DNA from: Bacteroidales bacterium Bact_22
Lineage (GTDB): Bacteria > Bacteroidota > Bacteroidia > Bacteroidales > F082
DNA length: 55,875 nt
NCBI GenBank assembly: GCA_001603665.1
Contig: LUZN01000022.1
Location: forward strand, 1 to 55,875
Reading direction: 5' to 3'
A model generated the notes under the pieces. The model was not told the origin of the DNA. It worked only from the letters and a program-made list of their open reading frames with translations, and searched no databases. Both the position numbers and the translations under genes were made by a program. Position 1 is the first letter of the stretch; each line of letters opens with the position of its first letter. This document shows positions 15,737-24,333 of this stretch, in pieces.

Positions 15737-16762
15737 ATGAGAAGACCAAAGATTTTAGTGCTTTACACAGGTGGCACGATAGGAATGATGAAAGACCAGA
15801 AGACCGGGAGTCTGGTGCCTTTTAACTTCGGCAATATTTACGAGCACTTGCCAGTGCTTCGCACTCTCGATTACACCATCGACATGTATTCGTTTGAGCA
15901 TCTCATCGACTCGTCGAACATGACGCCTGAGGTGTGGGTCGAGCTGGCCGAAAAGATTGAGGAAAACTACGAGAAATATGACGGTTTCGTGGTTTTGCAC
16001 GGCTCCGACACCATGGCTTACAGTGCCTCGGCATTGAGTTTCATGCTTGAAAACCTTGCCAAGCCTATCATCTTCACCGGCTCGCAGCTGCCGATGGGCA
16101 TGGTCCGCAGCGACGCGCGCGAGAACTTCATAACTTCGGTAGAGATTGCCGCCTCGAAGATGGATGGCGAGCCGAGTGTTCCGGAGGTGTGCATACTCTT
16201 TGAGAATCATTTACTTAGAGGCAACAGGTCGACGAAGTTCAACGCCGAGAACTTCAACGCTTTCTCGTCGGGCAACTACCCTACCTTGGCTGATGTGGGC
16301 ATCAAGATCAAGTACAACCGTGAGTTCATCATGGAGCCGACGGGCAGGCCGCTCATTGTCCACAAGCAGTTCAACACCAACGTGGGCATTTTGAAGCTTT
16401 TCCCAGGAATCACTCACAATTACGTAAAACACATATTGAACACGCCGGGCATGAAGGGACTCATCATGGAGACTTTCGGATCGGGCAACGCGCCTACTTC
16501 GGAATGGTTCCTCGACGAGCTGGCCGAAGCCATCAAGAAGGGGCTCATCATCTACAACGTGACACAGTGCAAGTCGGGATCGGTGGAGATGGGACGTTAC
16601 GAGACGAGCTTAGATCTCACAAACATTGGCGTTATCAGCGGTTACGACATCACAACTGAGTCGGCCTTGGCGAAGATGATGTACTTGTTGGGCACGCAGA
16701 TGGGGCGCAGGGAAATCAAGAGATATCTGCAGACACCGCTACGTGGTGAGATGACAGTGTGA
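15737..16762 (+). CDS. ansA: type I L-asparaginase
   Basis: 341 residues without a signal peptide, so the cytoplasmic (type I, AnsA-like) enzyme that hydrolyses L-asparagine to aspartate and ammonia. The first catalytic Thr motif is LYTGGTIGMM near residue 12, the second is VLHGSDTMAYSASAL near residue 88, and FTGSQLPMG follows. The C-terminal smaller domain is complete. It is the last gene of the trpS-hflX-tatD-ansA run, separated from tatD by a 66-base gap that holds a repeat. Confidence 0.94.
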   Translation: MRRPKILVLYTGGTIGMMKDQKTGSLVPFNFGNIYEHLPVLRTLDYTIDMYSFEHLIDSSNMTPEVWVELAEKIEENYEKYDGFVVLHGSDTMAYSASALSFMLENLAKPIIFTGSQLPMGMVRSDARENFITSVEIAASKMDGEPSVPEVCILFENHLLRGNRSTKFNAENFNAFSSGNYPTLADVGIKIKYNREFIMEPTGRPLIVHKQFNTNVGILKLFPGITHNYVKHILNTPGMKGLIMETFGSGNAPTSEWFLDELAEAIKKGLIIYNVTQCKSGSVEMGRYETSLDLTNIGVISGYDITTESALAKMMYLLGTQMGRREIKRYLQTPLRGEMTV

Positions 16763-16768
16763 TCAGTG

Positions 16769-16803
16769 TAGAGTTTAGAGTTTAGAGTGTAGAGTTTAGA
16801 GCT
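16769..16803. repeat. tandem heptamer array (TAGAGTT-type x5)
   Basis: Units TAGAGTT, TAGAGTT, TAGAGTG, TAGAGTT and TAGAGCT, exactly 7 bases each, start seven bases after the ansA stop codon. The rest of the gap to the tRNA is AT-rich and holds only the tRNA promoter. Confidence 0.9.
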
Positions 16804-16870
16804 GTAAAATATTGAAAATGTTACGCTTTAATTCTTTTTTTAAAAAAAATGAAATATTGTCATAAATTTC

Positions 16871-16903
16871 TTGTTATTTAAAAAGAAAAATTTTGTAATT
16901 TTG
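16871..16903 (+). promoter_or_regulatory. tRNA-Ser promoter
   Basis: -33 TTG at 16871-16873, 22-base spacer, -7 TAATTTTG at 16896-16903. The mature tRNA starts 33 bases further on. Confidence 0.65.
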
Positions 16904-16936
16904 ACACGATTTTTTGTGGAGTAGAAAAAATCCCCG

Positions 16937-17024
16937 GGAGAGATGTCCGAGTGGTTTAAGGAGCACGCCTGGAAAGTGTGTGTACTTCAAAAGGGTACCG
17001 CGGGTTCGAATCCCGCTCTCTCCG
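16937..17024 (+). tRNA. tRNA-Ser(GGA)
   Basis: Acceptor arms GGAGAGA (16937-16943) and TCTCTCC (17017-17023) pair perfectly. The anticodon stem CACGC/GTGTG encloses CTGGAAA with anticodon GGA. A long variable arm (GTAC...GGGTAC region) is typical of class II tRNA-Ser, and the T arm GCGGG-TTCGAAT-CCCGC is perfect. The discriminator is G; no CCA is encoded. Confidence 0.97.
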
Positions 17025-17034
17025 CAGTGAAAAT

Positions 17035-17062
17035 GGTTATAGGTTATTGGTTATAGGTTATT
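17035..17062. repeat. tandem heptamer array (GGTTATW x4)
   Basis: Units GGTTATA, GGTTATT, GGTTATA and GGTTATT begin 10 bases after the tRNA. They are followed by looser 7-base pairs (AAAATTA/AAAATTG at 17064-17077; ATTCAAA twice at 17114-17127) before exbB. Confidence 0.9.
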
Positions 17063-17129
17063 GAAAATTAAAAATTGAAATTAAAATAAATATTAACAAA
17101 TTAAAAAGTAGTAATTCAAAATTCAAATC

Positions 17130-17957
17130 ATGAAAAAATTAATTGCTTTACTGACAGTTGCCGGTTTTTTGACATTTGGAATCAGCAACTACCTTCTTGC
17201 ACAAGAAGAAAATGCACAACCTGTTGAGGAACAGACAGAACAAGTCGAGGCTGCTGCACCAGCAGAAGAACCAGCTGAGACAGTCGCTACAACCACAATG
17301 GAAACAGAAGAGGTTGCAGATCCAACATTCCACGAGGTTTTGAAGAAACAGTTCATCGATGGTGGCTGGGAGTTCATGAGCATCATCCTTTTGATTTTGG
17401 TACTCGGTCTCGCAGTGTCAATCGAGAGAATCATTTATTTGACATTAAGCACAACAAACACCAAGAAGCTTCTTGTTGAGTTAGAAGAAACTTTGAACAA
17501 GGGTGGTATTGAGAAGGCAAAGGATCTCTGCCGTGACACACGCGGTCCTATCGCCGGCATCTTCTACCAAGGTTTGATGCGTTACAACGAAGGTCTTGAA
17601 GAAGTTGAAAAATCAATCGTTTCATACGGTTCAGTTATGACAGGTAACCTTGAGAGCGGCGCAAGCTGGATTTCATTGTTCATCGCATTAGGACCTATGT
17701 TGGGATTTATGGGTACTGTTATCGGTATGATCGCTGCATTCGATGCTATCGCAGCAGCAGGTGACATCAGCCCAACAGTTGTTGCAGGCGGTATGAAGGT
17801 CGCTTTGTTGACAACCGTGTTCGGTCTTATCGTCGCTGTTATCCTCCAGATCTGCTACAACTTCATCCTTAACAAGATCGAAGGTATCGTCAACGATATG
17901 GAAGATTCTTCAATCACATTCATGGACATGCTCCACGCTTATTCAAAGAAAAACTAA
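17130..17957 (+). CDS. exbB: MotA/TolQ/ExbB proton channel family protein
   Basis: 275 residues. N-terminal signal-like helix (MKKLIALLTVAGFLTFGISN), an acidic Ala/Pro/Glu-rich linker (about 25-70), a first channel helix (WEFMSIILLILVLGLAVSIE), a cytoplasmic domain, then two helices (SLFIALGPMLGFMGTVIGMI and VALLTTVFGLIVAVILQI). The TVIGMI and LLTTVFGLIVA segments are the proton-channel core. With the ExbD proteins downstream it should energise TonB-dependent transport, or possibly another envelope machine. The extra signal/linker is usual in Bacteroidota ExbB. Codon use suggests high expression. Confidence 0.92.
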   Translation: MKKLIALLTVAGFLTFGISNYLLAQEENAQPVEEQTEQVEAAAPAEEPAETVATTTMETEEVADPTFHEVLKKQFIDGGWEFMSIILLILVLGLAVSIERIIYLTLSTTNTKKLLVELEETLNKGGIEKAKDLCRDTRGPIAGIFYQGLMRYNEGLEEVEKSIVSYGSVMTGNLESGASWISLFIALGPMLGFMGTVIGMIAAFDAIAAAGDISPTVVAGGMKVALLTTVFGLIVAVILQICYNFILNKIEGIVNDMEDSSITFMDMLHAYSKKN

Positions 17958-17975
17958 TCTAACAAAACAAGAATC

Positions 17976-18401
17976 ATGGTCGACAAATTAACAAAATATT
18001 GCAAATATGTGCTGATAGCCTTGATGGTTCTCAACGTCGTCTTCGGTATCCTTACCATCATCGGTGGTGAGTCAAGCGTCGGAACATTCATGGGCTTTGC
18101 ATATTGCATGCTTGGATTGACTGTGGTTGCGATTTTGTTTGCACCTATCTATGGGATTATCATCAATCCAAAGAGTGTAAAATCAATTGGTTTTGTTGTG
18201 GCTATCGTAGCAGTCCTTGCCATCATCGCATTGCTGTTATCAAAAGGCGCAACACTTCCTGTGGAGTATCTTGAATCAATGGGAGTGACAAAAGGCACTG
18301 AGTCCTTCGTCGACTTCTTCATGGTATTCACATACATTGTTGTAGGCGGCACAATCGCAGCTGTAATCTATTCAGCAGTATCGAAACTCATTAATAAATA
18401 A
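17976..18401 (+). CDS. small multi-pass membrane protein of the exbB-exbD operon
   Basis: 141 residues with four hydrophobic segments (about 11-29, 38-61, 69-90 and 110-135). No enzymatic motif. It sits between exbB (18 bases downstream of it) and the first exbD (17 bases upstream), so it is co-transcribed. Proteins of this size are common at this position in Bacteroidota Exb operons but have no assigned role. An accessory subunit of the Exb complex is a reasonable inference, no more. Confidence 0.8.
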   Translation: MVDKLTKYCKYVLIALMVLNVVFGILTIIGGESSVGTFMGFAYCMLGLTVVAILFAPIYGIIINPKSVKSIGFVVAIVAVLAIIALLLSKGATLPVEYLESMGVTKGTESFVDFFMVFTYIVVGGTIAAVIYSAVSKLINK

Positions 18402-18418
18402 TAAGGAAGGAATTTATC

Positions 18419-18994
18419 ATGGCCCGTAAGAAAAAGAAAGTACCGGAAATCAACGCCAGTTCAATGGCTGATATCTCTTTCTTGCTGTTGATATTCTTCC
18501 TCGTTACCACTACGATGGACACTGACAGCGGTATCTTCCGTCGTCTGCCACCACCAGTAGAAAACCCCGACATGGATGTCAAAGTGAAAGAAAGAAACAT
18601 TTTGAACGTCATGATCAATAAGTACGACAAGTTGATGGTTAATGGAAAACCTTGCGACATTGCCGATTTGAAGGACAAGACAAGAGATTTCATCACTCCT
18701 AAACCGAATGATGAGAAGGCTCCTGAAGTCGAAGTCAAGGAAATCGATATGATTGGCAACTTCATGACCAACAAAGGCGTCGTATCACTTAAGAATGACC
18801 GCGGTACTTCATATCAGATGTACATTGCAGTTCAAAATGAATTGGCAAAAGCTTTCAATGAACTCAGGGAAGAGGTCGCAATGACATACTTCAAGCAGCA
18901 TTATAACGACATGACCGACAAAGACAAGGTCGATGCCGTCAACAAGGCTGTTCCTGTGCGTATCTCAGAGGCTGAACCTGAAGAAATCAAATAA
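18419..18994 (+). CDS. exbD: ExbD/TolR family biopolymer transport protein (first copy)
   Basis: 191 residues: a short basic cytoplasmic N-terminus (MARKKKKVPEINASSMAD), a single transmembrane helix holding the essential Asp (MADISFLLLIFFLVTTT), and a periplasmic domain. It is longer than typical ExbD (about 140) because of an extra acidic/Lys-rich periplasmic portion ending SEAEPEEIK. It functions with ExbB to convert proton flow into work at the outer membrane. It is followed after 14 bases by a second ExbD. Confidence 0.92.
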   Translation: MARKKKKVPEINASSMADISFLLLIFFLVTTTMDTDSGIFRRLPPPVENPDMDVKVKERNILNVMINKYDKLMVNGKPCDIADLKDKTRDFITPKPNDEKAPEVEVKEIDMIGNFMTNKGVVSLKNDRGTSYQMYIAVQNELAKAFNELREEVAMTYFKQHYNDMTDKDKVDAVNKAVPVRISEAEPEEIK

Positions 18995-19008
18995 TAGGAG
19001 AGACGATT

Positions 19009-19467
19009 ATGGCAAAATTCAGAAAAGGTGGATCAAAAGAAGTTCCGGCTATCTCAACCGGATCAATGCCTGACATTATCTTCATGTTGATTTTCTTCTT
19101 CATGGTTACAACCTCAATGCGCGAGACCACATTGAAAGTCAAGATGAAATTACCAGCAGCGACGGAAGTCCAGAAACTCGAGAAGAAATCACTCGTGAGT
19201 TTCATCTACATCGGACCTCCGACGAATACCAAACTCTATGGTACAGAACCACGTTTGCAGCTCAACGACTCATACGCACGTATCGACGACATTATTCCGT
19301 TTGTCGAACAGGAACGTATGGACCGCGCCGAGGCTGACCGTCAGAAACTCACCACATCACTCAAGATTCATGAGGAGGTGAGAATGGGATTGGTCACCGA
19401 CGTGAAGCAAGAACTGCGTAAATGCGGTGCATTCCGTATCAGCTATTCGACACGAAAAGGAGAATAG
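19009..19467 (+). CDS. exbD: ExbD/TolR family biopolymer transport protein (second copy)
   Basis: 152 residues: the N-terminus MAKFRKGGSKEVPAISTGSM leads into the helix PDIIFMLIFFFMVTTSM with the conserved Asp, then a periplasmic domain. It diverges from the first copy outside the helix, so the two probably form a heteromeric pair rather than a simple duplicate. It is the last gene of the operon; a terminator hairpin follows. Confidence 0.92.
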   Translation: MAKFRKGGSKEVPAISTGSMPDIIFMLIFFFMVTTSMRETTLKVKMKLPAATEVQKLEKKSLVSFIYIGPPTNTKLYGTEPRLQLNDSYARIDDIIPFVEQERMDRAEADRQKLTTSLKIHEEVRMGLVTDVKQELRKCGAFRISYSTRKGE

Positions 19468-19473
19468 AAACCT

Positions 19474-19528
19474 GGTCATAGGGTAATAATTTGTAGAGAC
19501 GCCATAATATGACGTCTCTACATTTTTT
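19474..19528. terminator. heptamer remnant plus GTAGAGACG hairpin, bidirectional terminator
   Basis: Two degenerate heptamers (GGTCATA, GGGTAAT) precede a perfect 10-bp stem, TGTAGAGACG (19492-19501) with CGTCTCTACA (19513-19522), followed by six T residues. It lies between the convergent exbD and priA and overlaps the priA stop codon. Its arms match the hairpin at 12600-12627. Confidence 0.8.
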
Positions 19529-22007
19529 ATATTGGGTCGACGTCGATGGAGACGTTGACTGCTTTGAAATCGTTGTTTCGTTTGAACGATTCGATTTCAG
19601 TTTTTATCAAATCCTTGATTTTCATCGAGTTGTCGTTGCGGTCGAACTTGATGAGGATTTGTTTGATGTATTGATTTTTGACCCTCGACACCACGGGGTA
19701 TTCGGGGCCGAGGAGGTTGTTTTTGAACACTGGACGCAGCCGCTTGGCGAACGACTCGGCTGCGGTGTTGAGTTTGTTATAGTCGGAATGACGTAACTTA
19801 ATCATTATCAAGCGATAATACGGCGGATAGCAGAACTGCCTGCGGATTGGCATCTGTTCCTCGTAGAAGCGCACGTAGTCGTGGTTGACGACGTTGAGGA
19901 TCACCGGATGTGTGGGCTGGTACGTCTGGATGATGACCTTACCCTTCTCCCCTTTTCTGCCCGCTCGACCGCTGACCTGTTCCATGAGCTGGAAGCTGCG
20001 TTCGAAAGCCCTGAAATCGGGGAATGAGAGCATGTTGTCGGCATCGAGTATTCCCACCGTCTTCACGCAGTCGAAGTCGAGGCCTTTCGTTACCATCTGA
20101 GTGCCCACGAGCACATCGGTCTCGCGGTTTTTAAAGCTATCGAGGATGTTTTGGTAGCTGTTTTTCGACCTCGTGGTGTCGAGGTCGAGGCGAGCGCAGC
20201 GAGCCTCGGGAATGACGGAAGAAAGGTCTTCCTCGACTCGTTCCGTACCGAAGCCATGCATCTTAAGGTCGGTGCTATGACATGAGGGGCATTCGGACGG
20301 GACAGCCATCGTGTAGCCGCAGTAGTGGCATTTCATGATGTTCTGCGACTTATGGTAAGTCATCGACACGTCGCAGTTGATGCACTGCGGCACCCAGTGA
20401 CAGACGCCGCATTCGAGGCGTAGCGAGAAGCCACGGCGGTTTTGGAAGAGTATCACCTGGTTTTTGTCGGCCAGGGTGCCGCGCATGGCGTCGACGAGCA
20501 CGCTGCCGAAGTTGGCCTGCATGAGTTTACGTTTGCGCTCGATGCGCATGTCGTCGACTATGATCTCGGGCATTTCGACGCCTCCGAAGCGTTGTGTGAG
20601 CGAGACGAGGTGGTAACGGCCCTGCCGAGCGTTGTAGTAACTCTCGAACGACGGCGTGGCGGAGCCAAGGATGACGTCGGCGTTATGAAAACGGCCGAGG
20701 ATCATGCTGAGGTCGCGGGCGTTGTAACGCGGCGCAGGGTCAATCTGCTTGAACGAGGTGTCGTGCTCCTCGTCGACGATGATGAGTCCGAGGTTTGAGA
20801 ACGGCAGCAAGATGGCCGAACGCGAGCCTATAATCACCTGATACTTAGAGCTTTGCGTCTTTTCAAACTCCAAAACCTGCTCCCAGATCTCGACGCGTTC
20901 CATGTCGCTATAGCGCGAATGATAAACGCCGACTTTGTCGCCGAAATATTTCTTCAAACGGTTGATAATCTGTTCGGTAAGGGCTATCTCGGGCAGCAGA
21001 TACAGCACCTGACGGCCTTTGTCGAGCGCTTCCTGAATCAGTTTTATGTAGATCTCGGTCTTTCCCGATGAGGTAACGCCATGCAGAAGCACGGGCTTGC
21101 TGTCGACGAAGCCTTGATGAATCTCGTCGAATGCAACTTGTTGTTTATCAGTGAGTTTTATCGTGTCAACGTCGGTCAGGGCGTTGAAACTCTTGAGTCG
21201 GCTGACACGTTTTTGGTAGACCTTAAACACTCCTTTGTTGACGAGAGCCTTCAGGACGGTGCTGTTGGCATTGGATTTAGCGAGAACTTCGGATGCGATG
21301 ATGTCGTGCTCGGCATCGCCGCCAAGGACGAAGAACGACATCACCACCTCGAGCTGTTTGTAGGCTCGCTTGGTGAGCTCGTCCATGAGCTCATGCATCT
21401 TCTCATCGCTATGATATTCCTCAGCAAGTGCCACAAAACGCTCGTATTTTGCCTTGAATTTAGCATCGAGCTCCTCCTCCATCACCACAATCTTCTTCTC
21501 GATCATCGTCTTGATGAGCGGCATCACCTTTTTGTAGCCGATGATCTTGCTCACCTCGCTAATCGTCAGCTTAGGCTGCACCTGCAGAGCCTCTACTATG
21601 AGATATTCGAAGTCGTTGAGTGCCATGGTGTCGAGTTCAAACTCGTCGGAAAGCTTTATCTTCGACTCGCTCGAGAGCTTCATGGCCGAAGGAAGAGCAG
21701 CCTGCATCACCTCGCCTTCGTAGCAGAGGTAATAATCGCAAATCCACTGCCAGAATTTCAGCTGTAGCCGGTTGACGACAGGATTCTCGTCAAGAATGCC
21801 AAGGATATACTTAACTTGCTCAAAATCAGGCACTTTCTCCGTCACTTCGCTTATCAGTCCGGACATAATCTTTGTGCGGCCGAACTGCACCACGGCGCGC
21901 TGTCCGACCTTCACGCTGTCGTTCAGTTCCATCGGGACACGATAGGAAAACGTGCCTGGTACAGGCAGCGGCAAGATCACATTAACAAATAATGTTTTTC
22001 TGTCCAT
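19527..22007 (-). CDS. priA: primosomal protein N' (replication restart helicase PriA)
   Basis: 826 residues from the ATG at 22007; an upstream in-frame start at 22025 adds six residues but the family N-terminus begins near MDRKTLFVNVILPLPVPGTF. It has a 3'-DNA-binding domain, then a DEAH-type helicase: Walker A GVTSSGKTE, Walker B IIVDEEHD, motif III LGSATPSFESYYN, and motif VI QVSGRAGRKG. Two zinc-binding clusters are present between the helicase lobes (CGVCHWVPQCINCD and CHYCGY...CPSCHS). It restarts stalled forks. Residues around 597-607 (SVIPEARCARL) coincide with a palindromic repeat in the DNA. Divergent from the Plug gene. Confidence 0.95.
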   Translation of the reverse strand: MDRKTLFVNVILPLPVPGTFSYRVPMELNDSVKVGQRAVVQFGRTKIMSGLISEVTEKVPDFEQVKYILGILDENPVVNRLQLKFWQWICDYYLCYEGEVMQAALPSAMKLSSESKIKLSDEFELDTMALNDFEYLIVEALQVQPKLTISEVSKIIGYKKVMPLIKTMIEKKIVVMEEELDAKFKAKYERFVALAEEYHSDEKMHELMDELTKRAYKQLEVVMSFFVLGGDAEHDIIASEVLAKSNANSTVLKALVNKGVFKVYQKRVSRLKSFNALTDVDTIKLTDKQQVAFDEIHQGFVDSKPVLLHGVTSSGKTEIYIKLIQEALDKGRQVLYLLPEIALTEQIINRLKKYFGDKVGVYHSRYSDMERVEIWEQVLEFEKTQSSKYQVIIGSRSAILLPFSNLGLIIVDEEHDTSFKQIDPAPRYNARDLSMILGRFHNADVILGSATPSFESYYNARQGRYHLVSLTQRFGGVEMPEIIVDDMRIERKRKLMQANFGSVLVDAMRGTLADKNQVILFQNRRGFSLRLECGVCHWVPQCINCDVSMTYHKSQNIMKCHYCGYTMAVPSECPSCHSTDLKMHGFGTERVEEDLSSVIPEARCARLDLDTTRSKNSYQNILDSFKNRETDVLVGTQMVTKGLDFDCVKTVGILDADNMLSFPDFRAFERSFQLMEQVSGRAGRKGEKGKVIIQTYQPTHPVILNVVNHDYVRFYEEQMPIRRQFCYPPYYRLIMIKLRHSDYNKLNTAAESFAKRLRPVFKNNLLGPEYPVVSRVKNQYIKQILIKFDRNDNSMKIKDLIKTEIESFKRNNDFKAVNVSIDVDPI
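20187..20218. repeat. palindromic repeat-like sequence within priA
   Basis: Palindrome GAGGC...GCCTC around GAGCGCAGCGA, followed by GGGAATGACGG: the same signature end as the copies at tatD. It is read in the opposite orientation relative to the gene. The encoded residues also resemble what PriA normally has here, so this may be partly chance. Confidence 0.45.
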
Positions 22008-22022
22008 AACTAAAATATGTAA

Positions 22023-22030
22023 CAAAATTA
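22023..22030 (-). promoter_or_regulatory. candidate priA -7 box
   Basis: Minus-strand TAATTTTG, 15 bases before the priA ATG; fits TAnnTTTG but no -33 partner was found, and the implied leader would be very short. Confidence 0.35.
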
Positions 22031-22099
22031 AAAAATTTCCGTTTATAAAAATGGTTATTCTAAAATTATTAATTTTACAAAAAATAAAATTATAATTGA

Positions 22100-23368
22100 A
22101 TGAGATTTAAGTCATTGATAATCATATTGTTAGTTTTTGTAATAAACGTTTCGGGACAGAACTTGAAATCGTTTGGCGACATAAACTACAAGGACGAGGT
22201 GCAGACAGTGTTACTTCATCCGAAGGATTTTGAGCTCGACAAGCCGATAATTTACCTCAACAATATGAAGGAGCAGCTGCATCTGCAGTTCGACCTACTT
22301 ACCGACGACGCACCTTATCTTTACTACACTTTCGTGCATTGCGACAACCAATGGCGGCCGACCGATTTGCCGAAAAATGAATATCTCAACGGTTATTTTC
22401 AGGAGGAAATCGACCAGTTTTCCTTTTCGGTCAACACTTTTGTGAATTATGTTCATTACGACCTGCTCTTCCCCACCACCGACATGATGCCGAAGATATC
22501 GGGCAACTACTTACTCGTCGTGACTGGCGAAAACCCCAATGATATCTACTTCACCCGCAGATTTTATGTCGTGCACGACATATCTCAGATTCGTGCCGCG
22601 GTGCCGCGTTATCCTTATGATTTGAATCTTGGCGACAACAAACAGGAAATCGATCTTGAGATAAGCTATCCTGACATGTTCAACTCGCGTGCCGACCAGT
22701 ATTCCAACGTCACAATACAGCAGAACGGTCGCTGGGACAATGCCGTTTTCGGACTGAAGCCGACATATGTTTATCCTGAGAAATTGTCGTATACCAACAA
22801 TCCGAAGACAGTGTTTGAGTCTGGTAATCAATTCCTTAGGATAAATACAAGCAATTTCGACAACCGTCCGGAGAAGACCAGAAGCGTGTACCGCGAGGAG
22901 GATTATTACGTAGTGACGCTTTATGCCGATGCGAAACGCAGCGTGCATAACTACATCGACGATGAGGATTTGTATGGCGAAAAATATATCTATCTGGAGC
23001 GCGATAATCTTAACGCCGCTAACGAAGCCGACTACGCCATGGTTGATTTTTTCCTGCAGTGGCCACAATACATGATTGACAAAGATGTTTATATCATCGG
23101 TGCTATTACAGACTGGCGTTTGGATGAAAATGCGAAGATGGAATACAATCCGCAGCTTCGCGGTTATCAGAAGGGATTGCTGCTGAAACAAGGCTATTGC
23201 GATTATATGTATGCCGTGAAGGACAACGCCACTGGTATCACTTCGGTGGCGCCGGTTAATGGCGATTTTTGGGAAACGAATAATGTTTATCATGTTTTTG
23301 TTTATTTGTTTGATCCGATTCAAAATTATGATAAACTGATAGGATATACTTCGATTAAATCGCACTGA
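22100..23368 (+). CDS. T9SS Plug-type protein (DUF5103)
   Basis: 422 residues with a signal peptide (MRFKSLIIILLVFVINVSGQ). The sequence shows the DUF5103 pattern: FGDINYKDEVQTVLLHPKDF, then YTFVHCDNQWRPTDLPKNEY, FPTTDMMPKISGNYLLVV and a C-terminal carbohydrate-binding-like sandwich (DVYIIGAITDW). DUF5103 proteins include the Plug that closes the SprA translocon of type IX secretion in Flavobacterium, which implies a periplasmic/outer-membrane site. Together with gldD/gldE and PorV/PorQ-type genes it supports a T9SS in this organism. Its stop overlaps the apbE start by one base. Confidence 0.85.
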   Translation: MRFKSLIIILLVFVINVSGQNLKSFGDINYKDEVQTVLLHPKDFELDKPIIYLNNMKEQLHLQFDLLTDDAPYLYYTFVHCDNQWRPTDLPKNEYLNGYFQEEIDQFSFSVNTFVNYVHYDLLFPTTDMMPKISGNYLLVVTGENPNDIYFTRRFYVVHDISQIRAAVPRYPYDLNLGDNKQEIDLEISYPDMFNSRADQYSNVTIQQNGRWDNAVFGLKPTYVYPEKLSYTNNPKTVFESGNQFLRINTSNFDNRPEKTRSVYREEDYYVVTLYADAKRSVHNYIDDEDLYGEKYIYLERDNLNAANEADYAMVDFFLQWPQYMIDKDVYIIGAITDWRLDENAKMEYNPQLRGYQKGLLLKQGYCDYMYAVKDNATGITSVAPVNGDFWETNNVYHVFVYLFDPIQNYDKLIGYTSIKSH

Positions 23369-24333
23369 TGAAGAGAGTTTTATATATAGTTCTAGGTGTT
23401 ATATTGATTTCTTGTAGTAAGCAACCGCAGAAAATCAATTATTCAGGCGTGACGCAGGGGTCGTATTTCTCGATTACCTATTTTGATGAAGAAAATAGGC
23501 ATTTTGAGGCGGATTTTGACTCGATTTTCAGGGAAGTAGACAATTCGGTGTCGCTTTGGAATGAAAATTCTATTATCAGAAAGGTGAATCGGAATGAAGA
23601 TGTCGTTGTAAATCAGATATTTAAGGATAATTTCGAGTGGGCGCGGAAGGCTTCGGAGTTTTCCGACGGCGCCTTCGATGCAACCATCGGTCCGTTGGTC
23701 TCGGCTTGGGGTTTTCATTACAAAAAAGAACTCGAAATGACTCCCGAGATGGTCGATTCAATACGCCAACTCGTTGATTATCACAAAGTTGAAATCATCG
23801 ATAATAAAGTCGTGAAAGCCAACCCCAATATGACATTGGATTTCAACGCCGTGGCACAAGGCTACACCACCGATTTGATTGGTAAGTTCCTGGAAACCAA
23901 AGGAATTTGTAACTATTTGGTCGATGTCGGGGGCGAGATTATGGCTCGCGGAACAAAGCCGAATGGCGAAATGTGGACCATCGGAATTGAAAAACCGGCC
24001 GAAAACTACGATTCAGAGCGCTCAGTGCAAATCAAGATTAACCTCAAGGACAAAGGCATTGTGACTTCTGGAAACTACAGGAAATACATTGAAAAAGATG
24101 GCGTCCGTTACTCGCACAGCATCGATCCGAAGACGGGATATCCTGTCGAGCACAATCTCTTGAGCGCCACCGTCATAGCCGACAATGCCTCGTGGGCCGA
24201 CTGTCTGACCACTATCTGCATGCTCGTAGGCAAAGAAAAAGCCTCGGAACTGCTTGAAAACCAAGATGTCGAGGCGTATTTTATATATGTCGATAATGAC
24301 AATATGATTCAATCTGAGTGGTTGGGACACTGA
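23368..24333 (+). CDS. apbE: FAD:protein FMN transferase (ApbE)
   Basis: 321 residues, lipoprotein (MKRVLYIVLGVILISC). ApbE motifs: GVTQGSYFSITYF, DGAFDATIGPLVSAWGF, LDFNAVAQGYTTDLI, YLVDVGGEIMARG and YSHSIDPKTGYPV. It attaches FMN covalently to Thr/Ser of flavoproteins such as NqrB/NqrC and RnfD/RnfG at the outer face of the inner membrane, using FAD and Mg2+. It is translationally coupled to the Plug gene (TGATG), an unexpected partner, and its 3' end overlaps the convergent NqrM-like gene by 25 bases. Confidence 0.95.
   Translation: MKRVLYIVLGVILISCSKQPQKINYSGVTQGSYFSITYFDEENRHFEADFDSIFREVDNSVSLWNENSIIRKVNRNEDVVVNQIFKDNFEWARKASEFSDGAFDATIGPLVSAWGFHYKKELEMTPEMVDSIRQLVDYHKVEIIDNKVVKANPNMTLDFNAVAQGYTTDLIGKFLETKGICNYLVDVGGEIMARGTKPNGEMWTIGIEKPAENYDSERSVQIKINLKDKGIVTSGNYRKYIEKDGVRYSHSIDPKTGYPVEHNLLSATVIADNASWADCLTTICMLVGKEKASELLENQDVEAYFIYVDNDNMIQSEWLGH

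Noticed and set aside
16769-17062. Heptamer arrays as a CRISPR
   Set aside because: The units are 7 bases with no unique spacers and no cas genes are nearby.
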